Assembly: GCA_963978905.1 (NCBI GenBank)
Contig: OZ022259.1
Span: 7,006,001 to 7,070,000, forward strand
Length of the DNA: 64,000 bases
Source: Trichostrongylus colubriformis
Taxonomy: Eukaryota > Nematoda > Chromadorea > Rhabditida > Trichostrongylidae
Reading direction: 5' to 3'
The notes under the pieces were generated by a model. It had not been told where the DNA came from. It did no database searches and worked only from the letters and a program-made list of their open reading frames with translations. Made by a program: the position numbers and the translations under genes. This document shows positions 1 through 9,433 of the stretch, piece by piece (within the stretch, counting starts at the first letter, position 1; every line of letters starts with the position of its first letter).

Positions 1-325
1 AGGAGGAAGGTTGGGACACGGTTCCACGTCCACCCCCTTTCCTGATGTCGCCCCCTCAGATTACCACTTGGTCCGGCCCCTCAGGGCTTCCTTTACGAAA
101 AAAACAATTCGTCAACTATGACCACCTTGAACAAGTGGTTGGTGACTTCTCTGATCTCCAATCTTCCCATTTCTGAGAGAAGGGAATCGCTGACCTGCCT
201 ATTAGGTGGGACAGTGTTATAACAAACGGTGGCTACTATATTGTTGATTAGCTTCCATTGTTTGCTGAGTTGTAAAATAAAACAGAAAAAATCTCAACTC
301 TATCAAAACTTCTCAATCAACCTAA
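1..325. mobile_element. Right arm of a palindromic mariner element
   Basis: This is the same sequence as the right arm of the complete palindromic element at 57873-58563. The plus strand encodes a mariner transposase C-terminal stretch (PPSDYHL-like residues, then a tail) and ends with the inverted terminal repeat CAATCAACCTAA followed by TA. The left arm lies outside the window. Confidence 0.75.
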
Positions 326-1916
326 TACATTGACCGCTAGACTACGTGAAATCCCATATAGTGATAGATCTTTGTAAAGATACTGGTCGAGCTAGTGCAG
401 TGTAGAGTTATGCGATATGTACCTCTTCGTTATTGGTTGAACAATCGGCCATTTTTACGTTACATATGTACATAGTTCTACCGTGTGATTCGCACATTAC
501 TGTGCTATAATTCAACTGGTATACAGCATAATATTTATGTTTGTTCCATGAAAGCCTACTTGATCCTATTGCTTAAACAGATTTTGTCTTCGAAAGATTC
601 TGCTCGTCTCCGCCGCATTTCGGAAAAGGAGAACTCAAGGTATGTCATTCGCAGTACTGTCACAAAAAAGGAAACGTTCAAGTGTTTTCTTTGACACTTA
701 TTTCGCTTTGACCGAAAGGAAGGATTGAGCGAGATCATCGGTGAGTGCGTAAACGACTTTCGCCACACCGTTGAAAGAGGCGTTGTGCGAGAATAAAACC
801 GCTGGTACTAAGTTACGAGCCAGTCGAAAAGAGAGAAATACCAGTTGAATTCATAATTGAGGCTCAAGGCTCATAGGTACCTTTGTTTTCACCGACTGAC
901 ATCCTCGGGTTACATATCCACACAAGTCAAGACAACAAGTGGAGAGGGCAAGAGGGAGAAATTGAGAAACAGACGCCGACGCATACGCCAGTCACACTAG
1001 CCGGCTCCGATGCCGCGCCATTCTGCTTAGGGTGAGAGACCTCCGCGCTACTGTGGTTCACCCTTCAGCACATGAGCGCCTGTTTTCGGCTCCACCTGTG
1101 CAGTTGGGAGAGCTGCGCTGTACGTGCCCATGCGGTGAATAAAGATGGGTAAGGGATTGACCACTTCAGAAGGAACAAAGCACTTTATCTACCTTCAGAG
1201 AGTGAGAAGGGAAATTCCAGAAAAGCGAATAGCATGAGTCTTTTTGTGTGAAAAAAAATTCACTTAGAGCTCTTGAGCTTATGTAAGCAACACACACCCC
1301 TTCCTTCAAACGGTTCTTCGCACCACCCGACATCCAGAACAGACTCCAGTGGGAATGCCAAACAAAATACAAACTGAATCAATGACTTTGACAGTTGAGC
1401 GTCGTAGTCGCAAATGTGAAGTTCCGTGGTGAAACAGCTCCACTCGCCGCAATTTAAAGGGACACTCAAGGATAATATGAGTGTCTTGGTTCCATCCACA
1501 AGTAGATAGGCCCTACCACAACGGCAAAGCGTGTGCCATTCCGCGGCGTGAGTTGAGCGCCAAACGCGTAAAGAACCCGTAAGTCAGCTGGCGGCCACCT
1601 TCTTTAGATGGCCCACACCCATTCTACGACTTAGCCAGCAGAGCAGCGGTGGCATCTACGTGGATAAGAGGCATGATATGGACTGCGATAAGGTAGGATA
1701 GGGAGGATTCCCATAGTAATAGTAATAATCGATATTATCACGCAAAAACTTGTTCAAATGATTGCTTCAAGTTGAAAACTCGCCCAAGCAAAAGGACGGG
1801 AACACCTTATTTTAAGCATCTTCGGAAACTTTGGCTGCTTGTCGCTTATGTGTTCTTCAGCACCCTCAGAGTCTCTACGGAACGCGAAGACGCATGAAAA
1901 TCATCGTGAACTCTGC
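326..1916. other. No confident gene
   Basis: I see no confident gene here. Positions 326-480 resemble the tails of other dispersed elements near 49.1 and 57.5 kb. An ATG at 548 opens 31 codons up to a good donor (CTCAAG/GTATGT at 640). It could be a first exon, but it has no recognisable homology. Positions 1590-1916 are a diverged copy of the repeat seen at 47083-47408 and 51093-51425. Confidence 0.4.
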
Positions 1917-2452
1917 CTTTAAAGGCAGCATTAGGGGAAATTCGGGCGAAAAGTAAAAGTAGTGATGAAAGTCGAGATGCCTAGTATCAGGGCAGTGAAA
2001 AAACGGATGGAAATGGATAAACACCCGAGAAATAAGACCCCCTTCTCTCGTTGATCCTCGACGCGGACGATCTTTCCATCAAGAGGCGGATACTCCGAAC
2101 GATTTCCATTGGCACACCGCCAGGTGAACACAAGGGAATGTTTGAAAATACGACAGCATCTTGTTCATGTAGTGAGCTTTAGGCTAAAACTGCGAAAGCG
2201 CACTGCAATACATTCCATCTCACCGCATATCCTTGGCCGCTCTCATCGTAGCCGACCAGGTATCACGTCGATAGGAGGCGGGGTCGATTATCGGAAGGCG
2301 GCAGCTTTTATCCGTTGCGCCGTTTCTAGAGCTTGGAGGCGCACATTTTCACCGGGATTTCGCCACAGTTAGCCTTCTTAGACTTTTAATTTCCATGTAA
2401 GTAGCTTTCAGGACTTTCTCAAAAACCACATTCCCCTAATGCTGTCATTGAA
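1917..2452. mobile_element. Non-autonomous TIR element, 'CAGCATTAGGGG' family
   Basis: The left end reads AAAGGCAGCATTAGGGGAAA and the right end CCCCTAATGCTGTCATTGAA, which form inverted termini. The interior has no intact transposase. Relatives are at 23060-23550, 32690-33415, 46505-47065 and 60075-60614. The superfamily is not certain. Confidence 0.6.
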
Positions 2453-3233
2453 ATTATCTCCATAGTATTAGGTTTATTCATAATAAATCGGACAAATTGA
2501 CAAATTTTAATCATTGTCGTACAACTTTTTAAGGACAACTGAGATTCACATAAAATATGCTCCCCTTTATCGATGACCTTCTACCACGGGTTAGGCAGAT
2601 TATGGATGCACTTGCTCCAGAAGGCCGGAGGCTGGAGCTCGAAGAAACTGCCGAGTGCCGTCTTGACGTCGTCGCGAGTTTTGAAGTCTTGGCCTGGCTG
2701 TGGGAGAAAAGGTGGAAATCTGAAGGGGCCAGGTCTGGGGAGACGGTGGGTGTGGAAGCACGGTCCAACTGTACGACAGCAGCTCGCCCTTGGTCGATCT
2801 TGCAATGTGCGGTCGCGTTGTCGTGCTGGAAGTAGACATGTGACCGCCGCCGTTCGAACTTTGGACATTTGCCTTCAATTCTCGTAATTGACGAACGTAG
2901 ACGTCGGCGGTTACTGTTGTACCTTCATCGAGCAGCTCCCAGAACTCTACGCCGTGTACCTGCACCAACCGCGGTTTTCGTCTTCGACGGAATAGTCGCC
3001 TGACGCAAACTTCGAATGCCACAGGTACACTGTACTTCTGGTGGGAGCATGCTCCTTGTGAACTTCTTTCAAACGTCTGCCGATATCCGCGGGTTCCTGG
3101 CCAGATAGGGATAGAAATATTATGACGTTGCAGATGTGGTCTCTGGACGGCTTGAAATCGTGCGGCATGGTGGCGGAATGAAACTACTTTGGAGTAGTAT
3201 TTAGTGTTCAACTGCTTGGAGGTTGTTAACAAT

Positions 3234-3290
3234 TCTTTATCGGCTGACGTTTCGGCGAATTCGCCTTCTTCGGAGCCTAAAAGAGGGAAA
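3234..3290 (-). ncRNA. Hammerhead-like fold, left terminal repeat
   Basis: This is the same sequence as 4452-4503 on the opposite strand, with the CCGAAGA core, GGCG/CGCC stem II and GAAACGTC. It lies at the other end of the palindrome. Confidence 0.45.
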
Positions 3291-3393
3291 AAGTCAAGTC
3301 ATGACTTACCCGACCAAATATCTCAGGCATACCTTTGTGAAGTTCGATCCCTCTCTAGAACACCCGCAAATGCTAGCGAAAAACACCGAGCCT

Positions 3394-3825
3394 TCACCAG
3401 TCCACGAGATCGACTGCCACCGACAGGAATACCGGAATAAATGAGGTGAGAGTCCCGTTTGAAACGCTAACCTTGTATAGGGGGAGTTCCCGCGTGATTG
3501 CCAGGCATTCTCCCCTGCGGTTAATTTTTGGATCCTTGAACTGGATCCACAGTGCTTCAAGAGTTTTGCGCGCCATTACTTGAGATTCGTGCGCCAATAT
3601 CTCAACCGTGACCTTAAAGTCCTCGCCATTGTGGGATTCTTGCCTGTGGCAACCTAAAGGGGTCGATATGCGTGACCTGGCCTTACCATCTAAATGCTCC
3701 TTAATGCGCACATTAAGGGGTCTTCCTGTCTCTCCAATGTAATCATCTCCACATTTCCGGCAGGAAATTCGATAAACTACCCCTGTGGTAGTACAATCTC
3801 CTTCCCTGCCAGCAGGACATATCAT
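3394..3825 (-). pseudogene. GIY-YIG endonuclease domain of a Penelope-like element (left arm)
   Basis: The frame encodes a GIY-YIG nuclease. VVYRISCRKCGDDYIGETGR supplies the VVY and YIG strands and the conserved ETGR, VRIKEH follows, and LEALWIQFKD carries the probable catalytic Glu. A CPAG...C and a CRKC pair resemble the zinc-linked Cys motif of Penelope endonucleases. The domain normally follows an RT in one polyprotein; no RT is found within the element. The last about 30 codons run on into the terminal repeat. It is probably a non-autonomous remnant rather than a host gene. Confidence 0.75.
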
Positions 3826-3833
3826 ACAATTGG

Positions 3834-4160
3834 ATGAGACCTAACGACAACCTAAAGAAACGCCTGGTTCGAAACCGTCTGTATGACCGAATCTGCGTCT
3901 CATCTAATTGTATGATATGTCCTGCTGGCAGGGAAGGAGATTGTACTACCACGGGGGTAGTCTATCGAATTTCCTGCCGGAAATGTGGAGATGATTACAT
4001 TGGAGAGACAGGAAGATCCCTTAATGTGCGCATTAAGGAGCATTTAGATGGTAAGGCCAGGTCACACATATCAACCCCTTTAGGTTGCCACAGGCAAGAA
4101 TCCCACAGTGGCGAGGACTTGAGGTCACGGTTGAGATACTGGCGCACGAATCTCAAGTAA
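3834..4160 (+). pseudogene. GIY-YIG endonuclease domain (right arm, frameshifted)
   Basis: This is the mirror copy of the left-arm frame, with the same YIGETGR and VRIKEH motifs. The frame shifts near 4120, at a 1-base difference from the right copy, where the matching frame (61998-62435) stays open to the end of the domain. The C-terminal part continues in another frame at 4085-4270. The shift is specific to this copy. Confidence 0.7.
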
Positions 4161-4451
4161 TGGCGCGCAAAACTCTCGAAGCACTGTGGATCCAGTTCAA
4201 GGATCCAAAATTAACCGCAGGGGAGAATGCCTGGCAATCACGCGGGAACTCGCCCCTTATACAAGATTAGCTTTTCAAACGGGACTCTGACCTCATTTAT
4301 TCCGGTATTCCTGTCGGTGGCAGTCGATCTCGTGGACTGGTGAAGGTACGGTGTTTTTCGCTAGCATTTGCGGGTGTTCTAGAGAGGGATCGAATTTCAG
4401 AAAGGTATGCCTGAGATATTTGGTCGGGTAAGTCATGACTTGACTTTTTCC

Positions 4452-4503
4452 CTCTTTTAGGCTCCGAAGAAGGCGAATTCGCCGAAACGTCAGCCGATAA
4501 AGA
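4452..4503 (+). ncRNA. Hammerhead-ribozyme-like fold in the Penelope terminal repeat
   Basis: A type I hammerhead layout can be drawn. Stem I is GGCT (4460-4463) with AGCC (4492-4495), extended by TTTA with TAAA past an internal loop. The core CCGAAGA (4464-4470) stands where CUGANGA is expected. Stem II is GGCG-AATT-CGCC (4472-4483), then GAAA (4484-4487), a minimal stem III of A-U and C-G, and cleavage triplet GTC (4489-4491). Minimal hammerheads are known from the flanking repeats of metazoan Penelope-like elements. The core has C instead of the conserved U4, so activity is doubtful. Confidence 0.5.
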
Positions 4504-4738
4504 ATTGTTAACAACCTCCAAGCAGTTGAACACTAAACACTATATTTAAAGCAATGCCGAGGTTCATAGAGAGTCGAACATGGCTTCTACTTTGAAGTGT
4601 TTGTTTTGCGGCTCTTTGAAGAGCTTTTCAATCTCATTTCAACGGTACCTTGAGCGTCCATTTTCGTTAACTCGTTGCTGAGTTATGATCTCTAGAAACA
4701 TCACTACCATTTGTCCGATTAATTATGAATCAACCTAA

Positions 4739-5036
4739 TACATAAAGTAGTGCCTTTTTGAGTGCCACGCCCATGAGCGGAGAATGGCGTCCACTCTATC
4801 TATCGATCGAGCAGTGTCTATAACGTTGCTGTCATACTCTGCAGCCGACAATGGGCAGTCGCTGACGGCGGGTGTGACTCCAGCAGTGCCCAAGCAGTGT
4901 CGTTTAGTAGAGCAACCGAGGCGTCTCACAATCCTATTGTGTCTATCAGTAGGATTTTACTGTTTCAACTACGGGCATCGAAATTATACTGGAGAGCAAA
5001 TGCAAGTATTTCTCAACCGAAACATAGCTTTCTCAG
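4739..5036. other. No gene recognised; probable intron
   Basis: This lies between the mariner and the first well-supported exon of the lectin-like gene. Open frames here lack supporting splice sites. It may be intron or promoter of that gene. Confidence 0.3.
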
Positions 5037-5166
5037 GGCAACATGTGCACTGTGGAGTATGACTTCAAGTCATCAGCTGCATCTGAAGCAATGCAGCTGT
5101 GCGGAGGTGCCGCACCATATGTCATACAAAAGGCTACATTTGGTGAAAAGACTGTGTGCGTTTACG
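5037..5166 (+). CDS. Exon of a secreted-type, cysteine-containing protein (possible C-type lectin-like), left copy
   Basis: The exon follows the acceptor CTTTCTCAG and ends at the donor TTTACG/GTGAGTAATG. It holds 43 codons plus one base and includes the residues MCTVEYDFKSSA and QLCGGAAP. The exon is repeated at 63201-63330, and the differences I see between copies (GCA/GCT for Ala, TCT/TCG for Ser) are both silent, which supports coding and past purifying selection. It ends in phase 1 and the next exon begins with two bases, so they join in frame. I do not recognise the family from this exon alone. No start codon or signal peptide is assigned. Confidence 0.6.
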
Positions 5167-5598
5167 GTGAGTAATGAAATGCAAAACGAAATATGGGACC
5201 CACTTCTTTTCACAGCACTTTTTCACTGAAATCCTTTAGGGCAGGCATTGTATGTAGAATGGTTGAAATAGGGTAAAGTTTCCTGTAAGAACCAAAGTGT
5301 ACGCAATGCTTTGAAAAATGACTTATAAGCTATTACTCGAGAGCCACTAATGCCATTTTCGTGTAGTCGTTTGGCAGAACTTGGTAAAGAATTGGCTGAC
5401 CCAGTGGTGAGAACGCTGTATACTTCTAGAACGGATTCCACCATCATATTAAGCTATCCCTCCGCATGGGCGCCATTCTAGCAACCTTTCGTGAAGAGCC
5501 AAAGTTCTCAATTTGAAAGCGAGCGCTACTTTTGATCCCGACAGGAAGCCGACTTGGTACAGTACAAGAACTGATATAGCAAAGTACTCCTCTTTCAG

Positions 5599-5796
5599 CG
5601 TCCACACTGCGCAACCGCGATAATTTATTTACAGAAAATTCGAATATCACCTGCAGAACTACTGAAACTCCCATCGGAAATAGATGTTTCATAGTCGGTG
5701 GCTACGGAGATTACAGCAATTTCACTATGTGGTGTGGTTGGCTTTTCAATCAACCCCATGTTATTGAAAATGAGTTCGAAAAAGAATGGATTACTG
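5599..5796 (+). CDS. Second exon of the lectin-like gene, left copy
   Basis: The acceptor is CTCTTTCAG and the donor TTACTG/GTGAGTATC. Two leading bases complete a codon begun by the 5037-5166 exon, and 65 codons follow. The residues include ITC...GNRCFIVGGYGDYSNF and MWCGW, then an acidic helix-like stretch ending KEWIT. C-x(10)-C followed by aromatic residues, a third Cys and a later Glu-rich helix is reminiscent of the start of a nematode C-type lectin fold, but WND-type calcium motifs are not visible. The right copy (63762-63959) has Leu-to-Pro and Gly-to-Ala changes. The exon ends in phase 1. Confidence 0.55.
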
Positions 5797-5876
5797 GTGA
5801 GTATCATAAGCAGCGATCGTTATAAAGGAGAAGACATGGAACGAAACCTTTTTTGGAACTTTTGTGAGCAAGTCAT

Positions 5877-6270
5877 CATGTCACTCGACAATCTGAATTA
5901 GCGCAAAAAAATATCGAAGAAAGTCGATTTAAAAAATAAGAATCTGAGTAAGCCATCATCAGCGGCATTATCAGCAGCTCATTTTATCCCCTGAACAGAT
6001 TCTGGGATCACAAGGTACAGCCGTACTAACTGTTATGTATCGCTAAGCATCTGATTATTATTGCGCCTGCACCTAGTATACTGTGCGATGAATGAGCAAG
6101 GCACAGCTTATCGTGCTCGTGTCACTCGACAATCTAAAGTATGCGCAGAAAAAACATCGAAGAAAATCGATTAAAAAATTAGAATCTGAGTGAGCCATCA
6201 GCAGCAGCATTATCAGCAGCTCATCATCAACATCATTATCAGCAGCTCATTTTATTCCCTCGTCTAGTTC
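5877..6270 (+). repeat. Diverged tandem duplication with CAGCAGCTCAT runs
   Basis: A unit starting with CACTCGACAATCT and containing ATTATCAGCAGCTCATTTTAT occurs twice about 245 bp apart, with further short internal repeats of ATCAGCAGC. No coding potential is seen. Confidence 0.6.
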
Positions 6271-7097
6271 TGGGATGACAAGGTGTAGCGTAAGAAATCG
6301 TAGGTTATCCGGGAAGAAGTTGGACTCTTTCATAACTGACTGATACATCTTGCTATCATCATACACTTTGCTACACCAGGTGTGTTTTGAGATCTATTGC
6401 GCATTAGGATAAGGGCAGGAGCGGGCTGTGGGTAAAAGGAAGCGAAAGCGAGTTACGCAAAAAGGGGTTCCACGACAGTAACTTCTGTATTGCATTTGTG
6501 TTGGAGTGCCCATTTACAACCCTCATGCGATCGATTATTGCAGTCGGTATCGGCCATTATCACCTCATCTAAATCTTCATTTGTGCAACTGTGCATACCA
6601 ATTAGTGTGGCCCGCTGATCACCCTTTGTTTATATATGGATTGAGCGCGAATTTTCAACTTCCATGAGGGCACACACTCAGTGCTATGGTCCATTAGCCG
6701 TTTCCTGCAATAATCGATATTTTCGATCAGTACCGCTAGCTGCATTGCTATATGAATTCTACTCTATGAGAGCACTGAGACAATAGTATGGTCCGTTACC
6801 CTTTTCCAGCATTCTGTACAAATACCAGTATCATCAATCGATACCCACTGAAAATTCCACCTACCGCAATCATTTGGTATATTTTTATCGCTGGCTGTTG
6901 CACGTTACTTTAGCTTTTACCCGGTCTTTAGAGCCCTTTGATGAGGAATTAAAATTTTTCATGTATGACGAACGCGATTTCGTCCATTGCATGCTCCACC
7001 ACTTATGGGCGCGTTTCTACTCATTACAAATATGGTGACCACGGCTCAGATCTTCAGCTCACACCTCGCTGAATTCCACGTTTTTCTCATCCTATAG
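6271..7097. other. No gene recognised
   Basis: AT-rich sequence without a convincing frame. It could be intron of the lectin-like gene. Confidence 0.3.
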
Positions 7098-7168
7098 GCT
7101 GCTCTGAAGTGGAATTAGTTGAACATTTGAGTGAGAAGCGCCTACTCGAAGCACGCTCCGTCCACTGA
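7098..7168 (+). CDS. Possible terminal exon of the lectin-like gene (left copy)
   Basis: After the acceptor CATCCTATAG, two bases plus 22 codons run to TGA (7166-7168). The residues include SEVELVEHLSEKRLL. The required phase (two leading bases) matches the phase-1 end of the 5599-5796 exon. Nothing in the right copy can confirm it, because that copy ends before this point. The lectin-like fold would be incomplete if this were the next exon, so other exons may intervene. Confidence 0.25.
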
Positions 7169-7787
7169 AGGCGGGTCCTTGTAACTGCTATAAATACACT
7201 GAACTCATGCTGGCATATCCTCTCTCAGAACCTGGCAATTTCTATACAAATAATAGAATTTTCGCATTAAGTCGAGGGTAAGTGGGTCGCTTTTTAGCTG
7301 TCGCGCAAAGAGGGGCCGCTGACAAAGCATAACCAGATATTCAATTTAAGGCGCTCCAGCATGCCATTGGTTTCCCGCATGAGGGTTATTCTATTAGGAG
7401 ATGCTGGCGGACCTAACAGCTGAGATTCTTGCTTAGGTAGCCAACGTATAAATCTACAGTATTAGAGAAGAAAAAGGAGCAGAGATGCTGTGTACGCTAG
7501 GCTTTTTAATTAGCATTATATCAGACTCATAGTCCTTTTATGATGTGGAAGCTTTTCATTGAAAACACTTGCGAAGCATGATTTGCTTATCCTATATACG
7601 ACATTATTCCTGTCTGAGTCTATGCACTTCCAGAATCACTTTTCAGCAGTGCTAATCATGGTCTTGCATAATTTAGTTGACAAACATTAATCGCTTTGGC
7701 AAGTGAAGCTCGTTTATTAGGATTCACCACTGCGCATTCCATTTCGCGCCATTTCCATTCGTAAAAATCGAGTGAATTACGGAAAAT

Positions 7788-7990
7788 TGTCAAAGGCAGT
7801 GATAGGTGAGATTCCGTAGTACTTCTCATACAGATCGCTGATACTGAGCGGTGGACGTTTTCGCCACCGCACCACTCGATTTTGATCGAAATGGCGGTAA
7901 TACGATGCGACTATTACCTTTTTATTACCGCACTTGAATGAATCGTCCACGGGAAAATAAGTCTCTTCGTTACCCGTATACTTATGATGT
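7788..7990. repeat. Fragment of a 'GGCAGTGATAGG' TIR family
   Basis: The start CAAAGGCAGTGATAGGTGA resembles TTTAAAGGCAGTGATAGGGG at 49877 and the terminus at 1917. No opposite terminus is clear before the mariner at 7992. Confidence 0.4.
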
Positions 7991-7991
7991 A

Positions 7992-8343
7992 TTAGGTTGA
8001 TCGGAAAGTTTTGATAGGGTTGAGATTTTTCTGTTTTATTTTATAACTCAGCAAGCAAAACAAGTTAATCAACGATATAATAACCATAGTTAGTTACAAC
8101 ATTGTTCCAGCTAAGGGGCAGGTCAGCACTTCCCTTCTCCCAAAACTAGGAAGGTTGGGAGTCAAAGAAGTCACCGACCACCTGTCCAAGGTCGTCATAG
8201 TTGACGGATTTTTTTCGTTAGGAAAGCCTTGAGGGGCCGGAACAAGTGGTAATCTGAGAGGGCAACATCAGGTGAATAGGGTGGATGTGGAAACGTGTCC
8301 CGACCTAGCTCCTCCAATTTCGCACGGGTCTCTCTCACAGGTA
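7992..8343 (-). mobile_element. Truncated mariner (C-terminal half)
   Basis: It begins with TTAGGTTGATCGGAAAGTTT after TA. The minus strand encodes FPHPPYSPDVALSDYHLFRP, the mariner stretch with the catalytic region around SPD. No second terminus follows: at about 8344 the sequence changes to a non-LTR retrotransposon fragment. It is related to the palindromic element at 57873. Confidence 0.7.
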
Positions 8344-8580
8344 AAGAGTGCCCATACCATCGCAGCCTTGCTCTCTCAACTTCAGCTGGAGAAGACGTCT
8401 GCGTGATCGCTCTCACATCCTCATCCCTGACCTTATCCAGCCATCCAGCCGCATGCCCATCTCAACATCCTCATTTCAGCTGCGTGCACCTGCCTGTCAT
8501 GTATCTTACTTGTGGACCAGCACTCGCTTCCGTACAGCATTGCGGGCCTTATCACCGGCCTTAGTTTCTTTGTTGCCCAT
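8344..8580 (-). pseudogene. Fragment of a non-LTR (RTE-type) retrotransposon C-terminus
   Basis: On the minus strand, RPAMLYGSECW, then AEMRMLRWACG and then ERARLRWYGHSL can be read. These are typical of the region after the RT domain in RTE-class elements of nematodes. The frame is interrupted by stops and truncated on both sides, so it is a relic. Confidence 0.6.
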
Positions 8581-8647
8581 ATACGTTCATGTTGTATTAG
8601 CTTTAATTAGGCTAATACAACATGAATGTATATGGGTAACGAAGAAA
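8565..8647. repeat. Perfect-looking long hairpin
   Basis: Two arms of about 37 bp (8565-8601 and 8611-8647) are inverted copies with few mismatches around a 9-base loop. Related single-arm sequence (TTACCCATATA.TTATGTTGT) occurs at about 7970 and 20258, so this is probably the fused end of a repeat element. Confidence 0.7.
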
Positions 8648-8859
8648 GTCATTTTTACGTGGTCGATTCCATCAATAAAGAACATCTCAGTCACTGCTCG
8701 ACAAAGACAACCTTAGGGGCGGTACCATGAAACCTGAGAAGTACGATGCCTCCTCGATATGCATTTCAGGGATGCACCTTTCGCCGGAGCTGCTACACTT
8801 ACATATAGCCCTTCTGGTTCCTAGTTCTTGAATATTTCATTGTTTTTTAGGGATTCTTA

Positions 8860-9200
8860 TCACCGACATTATGCCACTGTCTTTGAAGACAGTGTTACGG
8901 GGTAATGTAGCCGATAAAGGAAATCTGGAGTGATACAAATAAATGAAAACTGTAGATCTAAGAAAACCATACAGCGAAATCCACGGTAAAAGGAGCGCCC
9001 ACGAGCTTCGGAGGGGACACAGCGTCCAATGGGCTCCGCCTTCTTCAACGGAGTCCCCCTCCTAGGGAGTGATTTGCCGAAGAGTGATAGGAGTAGTGTA
9101 AATAGTATGATAGCAGAATGACACTTATCGTATCCTATTGATGTCGTATCGATTGAAATTACGTGTGGCTTGACTTGACGATTTCTGTGGTGTAAACGTC
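8860..9200. repeat. Fragment of a dispersed TIR element
   Basis: The segment CTAGGGAGTGATTTGCCGAAG...ATGACACTTATCGTATC resembles the arms of the element at 45080-46207 and parts of 49930-50090. No transposase frame is present. Confidence 0.4.
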
Positions 9201-9297
9201 CACCGGTTGGTATTAAGGATCGGAATGAATGCTATAGCTGAATTACCAATATCACTGCCTTTTAGCCGAGAATCGGTTGTTCCACTCTTAGAAATTC

Positions 9298-9433
9298 ATG
9301 GTCAGGTTCCCTACTTTTTTATGGATGTGTTTTTCAGTCCTTCTGACAAGCAAAAGGGCCGAAGTCTGGACCAAAGTTTCCGCAGATTATTTGAATGCAC
9401 AACGGCCCATTACTCATTCGGAGAGAAAAATAG
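9298..9433 (+). CDS. Proposed first exon with signal peptide
   Basis: An acceptor-like CCACTCTTAG ends at 9291, six bases before the ATG, a spacing typical of spliced-leader trans-splicing. The 45 codons begin with a hydrophobic stretch (FLWMCFSVLL) followed by Ser-Lys-Arg-Ala, which could be a signal peptide with cleavage near residue 21. The donor is AAATAG/GTGAGTG. It ends in phase 1, and the 5.6-kb exon needs two leading bases, so the two fit. The 3.8-kb distance and the chance that other exons intervene make the link provisional. Confidence 0.4.

Larger units (their letters stand above)
3201..4546. mobile_element. Palindromic Penelope-like element (two head-to-head arms)
   Basis: Two arms of about 640 bp, each the reverse complement of the other, meet around a spacer at about 3837-3898. 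Each outer end carries the same terminal repeat (GCTTGGAGGTTGTTAAC, then GCTGACGTTTCGGCG). Each arm encodes a GIY-YIG endonuclease domain and no reverse transcriptase. Terminal repeats, GIY-YIG domain and ribozyme-like ends together point to a Penelope-like retroelement derivative. The parent retroelement carries a telomerase-like RT, which is missing here. Confidence 0.75.
2468..4738 (-). mobile_element. Mariner transposon, transposase pseudogene, interrupted by a Penelope-like palindrome
   Basis: The terminal repeats are TTAGGTTTATTCATAAT at 2468 and the inverted ATTATGAATCAACCTAA ending at 4738, each flanked by TA. The transposase lies on the minus strand. The helix-turn-helix region at 2947-3168 includes WHSKFASGDYSVED, and a C-terminal stretch near 2700-2760 includes SPDLAPSDFHLF, typical of mariner catalytic regions. 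The reading frame is broken between these parts. A palindromic Penelope-like element (3201-4546) is inserted in the 5' leader between the terminal repeat and the transposase. The same nested structure is at 60630-62903. Confidence 0.8.
1..5837. repeat. Left copy of a segmental duplication
   Basis: This segment recurs near-identically and in the same orientation at 58239-64000. The offset is 58238 at first, 58156 after an 82-bp block (819-900) that only this copy has, and about 58163 at the right end. Both copies run beyond the window on at least one side, so 5.8 kb is a minimum length. The copy contains a mariner arm, a TIR element, a mariner with a nested Penelope-like palindrome, and two exons of a protein-coding gene. 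The same nested insertions sit at the same points in both copies, so the duplication is younger than those insertions. Confidence 0.95.

Noticed and set aside
2529..3232. Several overlapping frames of 70-210 codons on both strands
   Set aside because: Only the minus-strand pieces with mariner motifs are meaningful; the rest are shadows, duplicated at 60691-61442.
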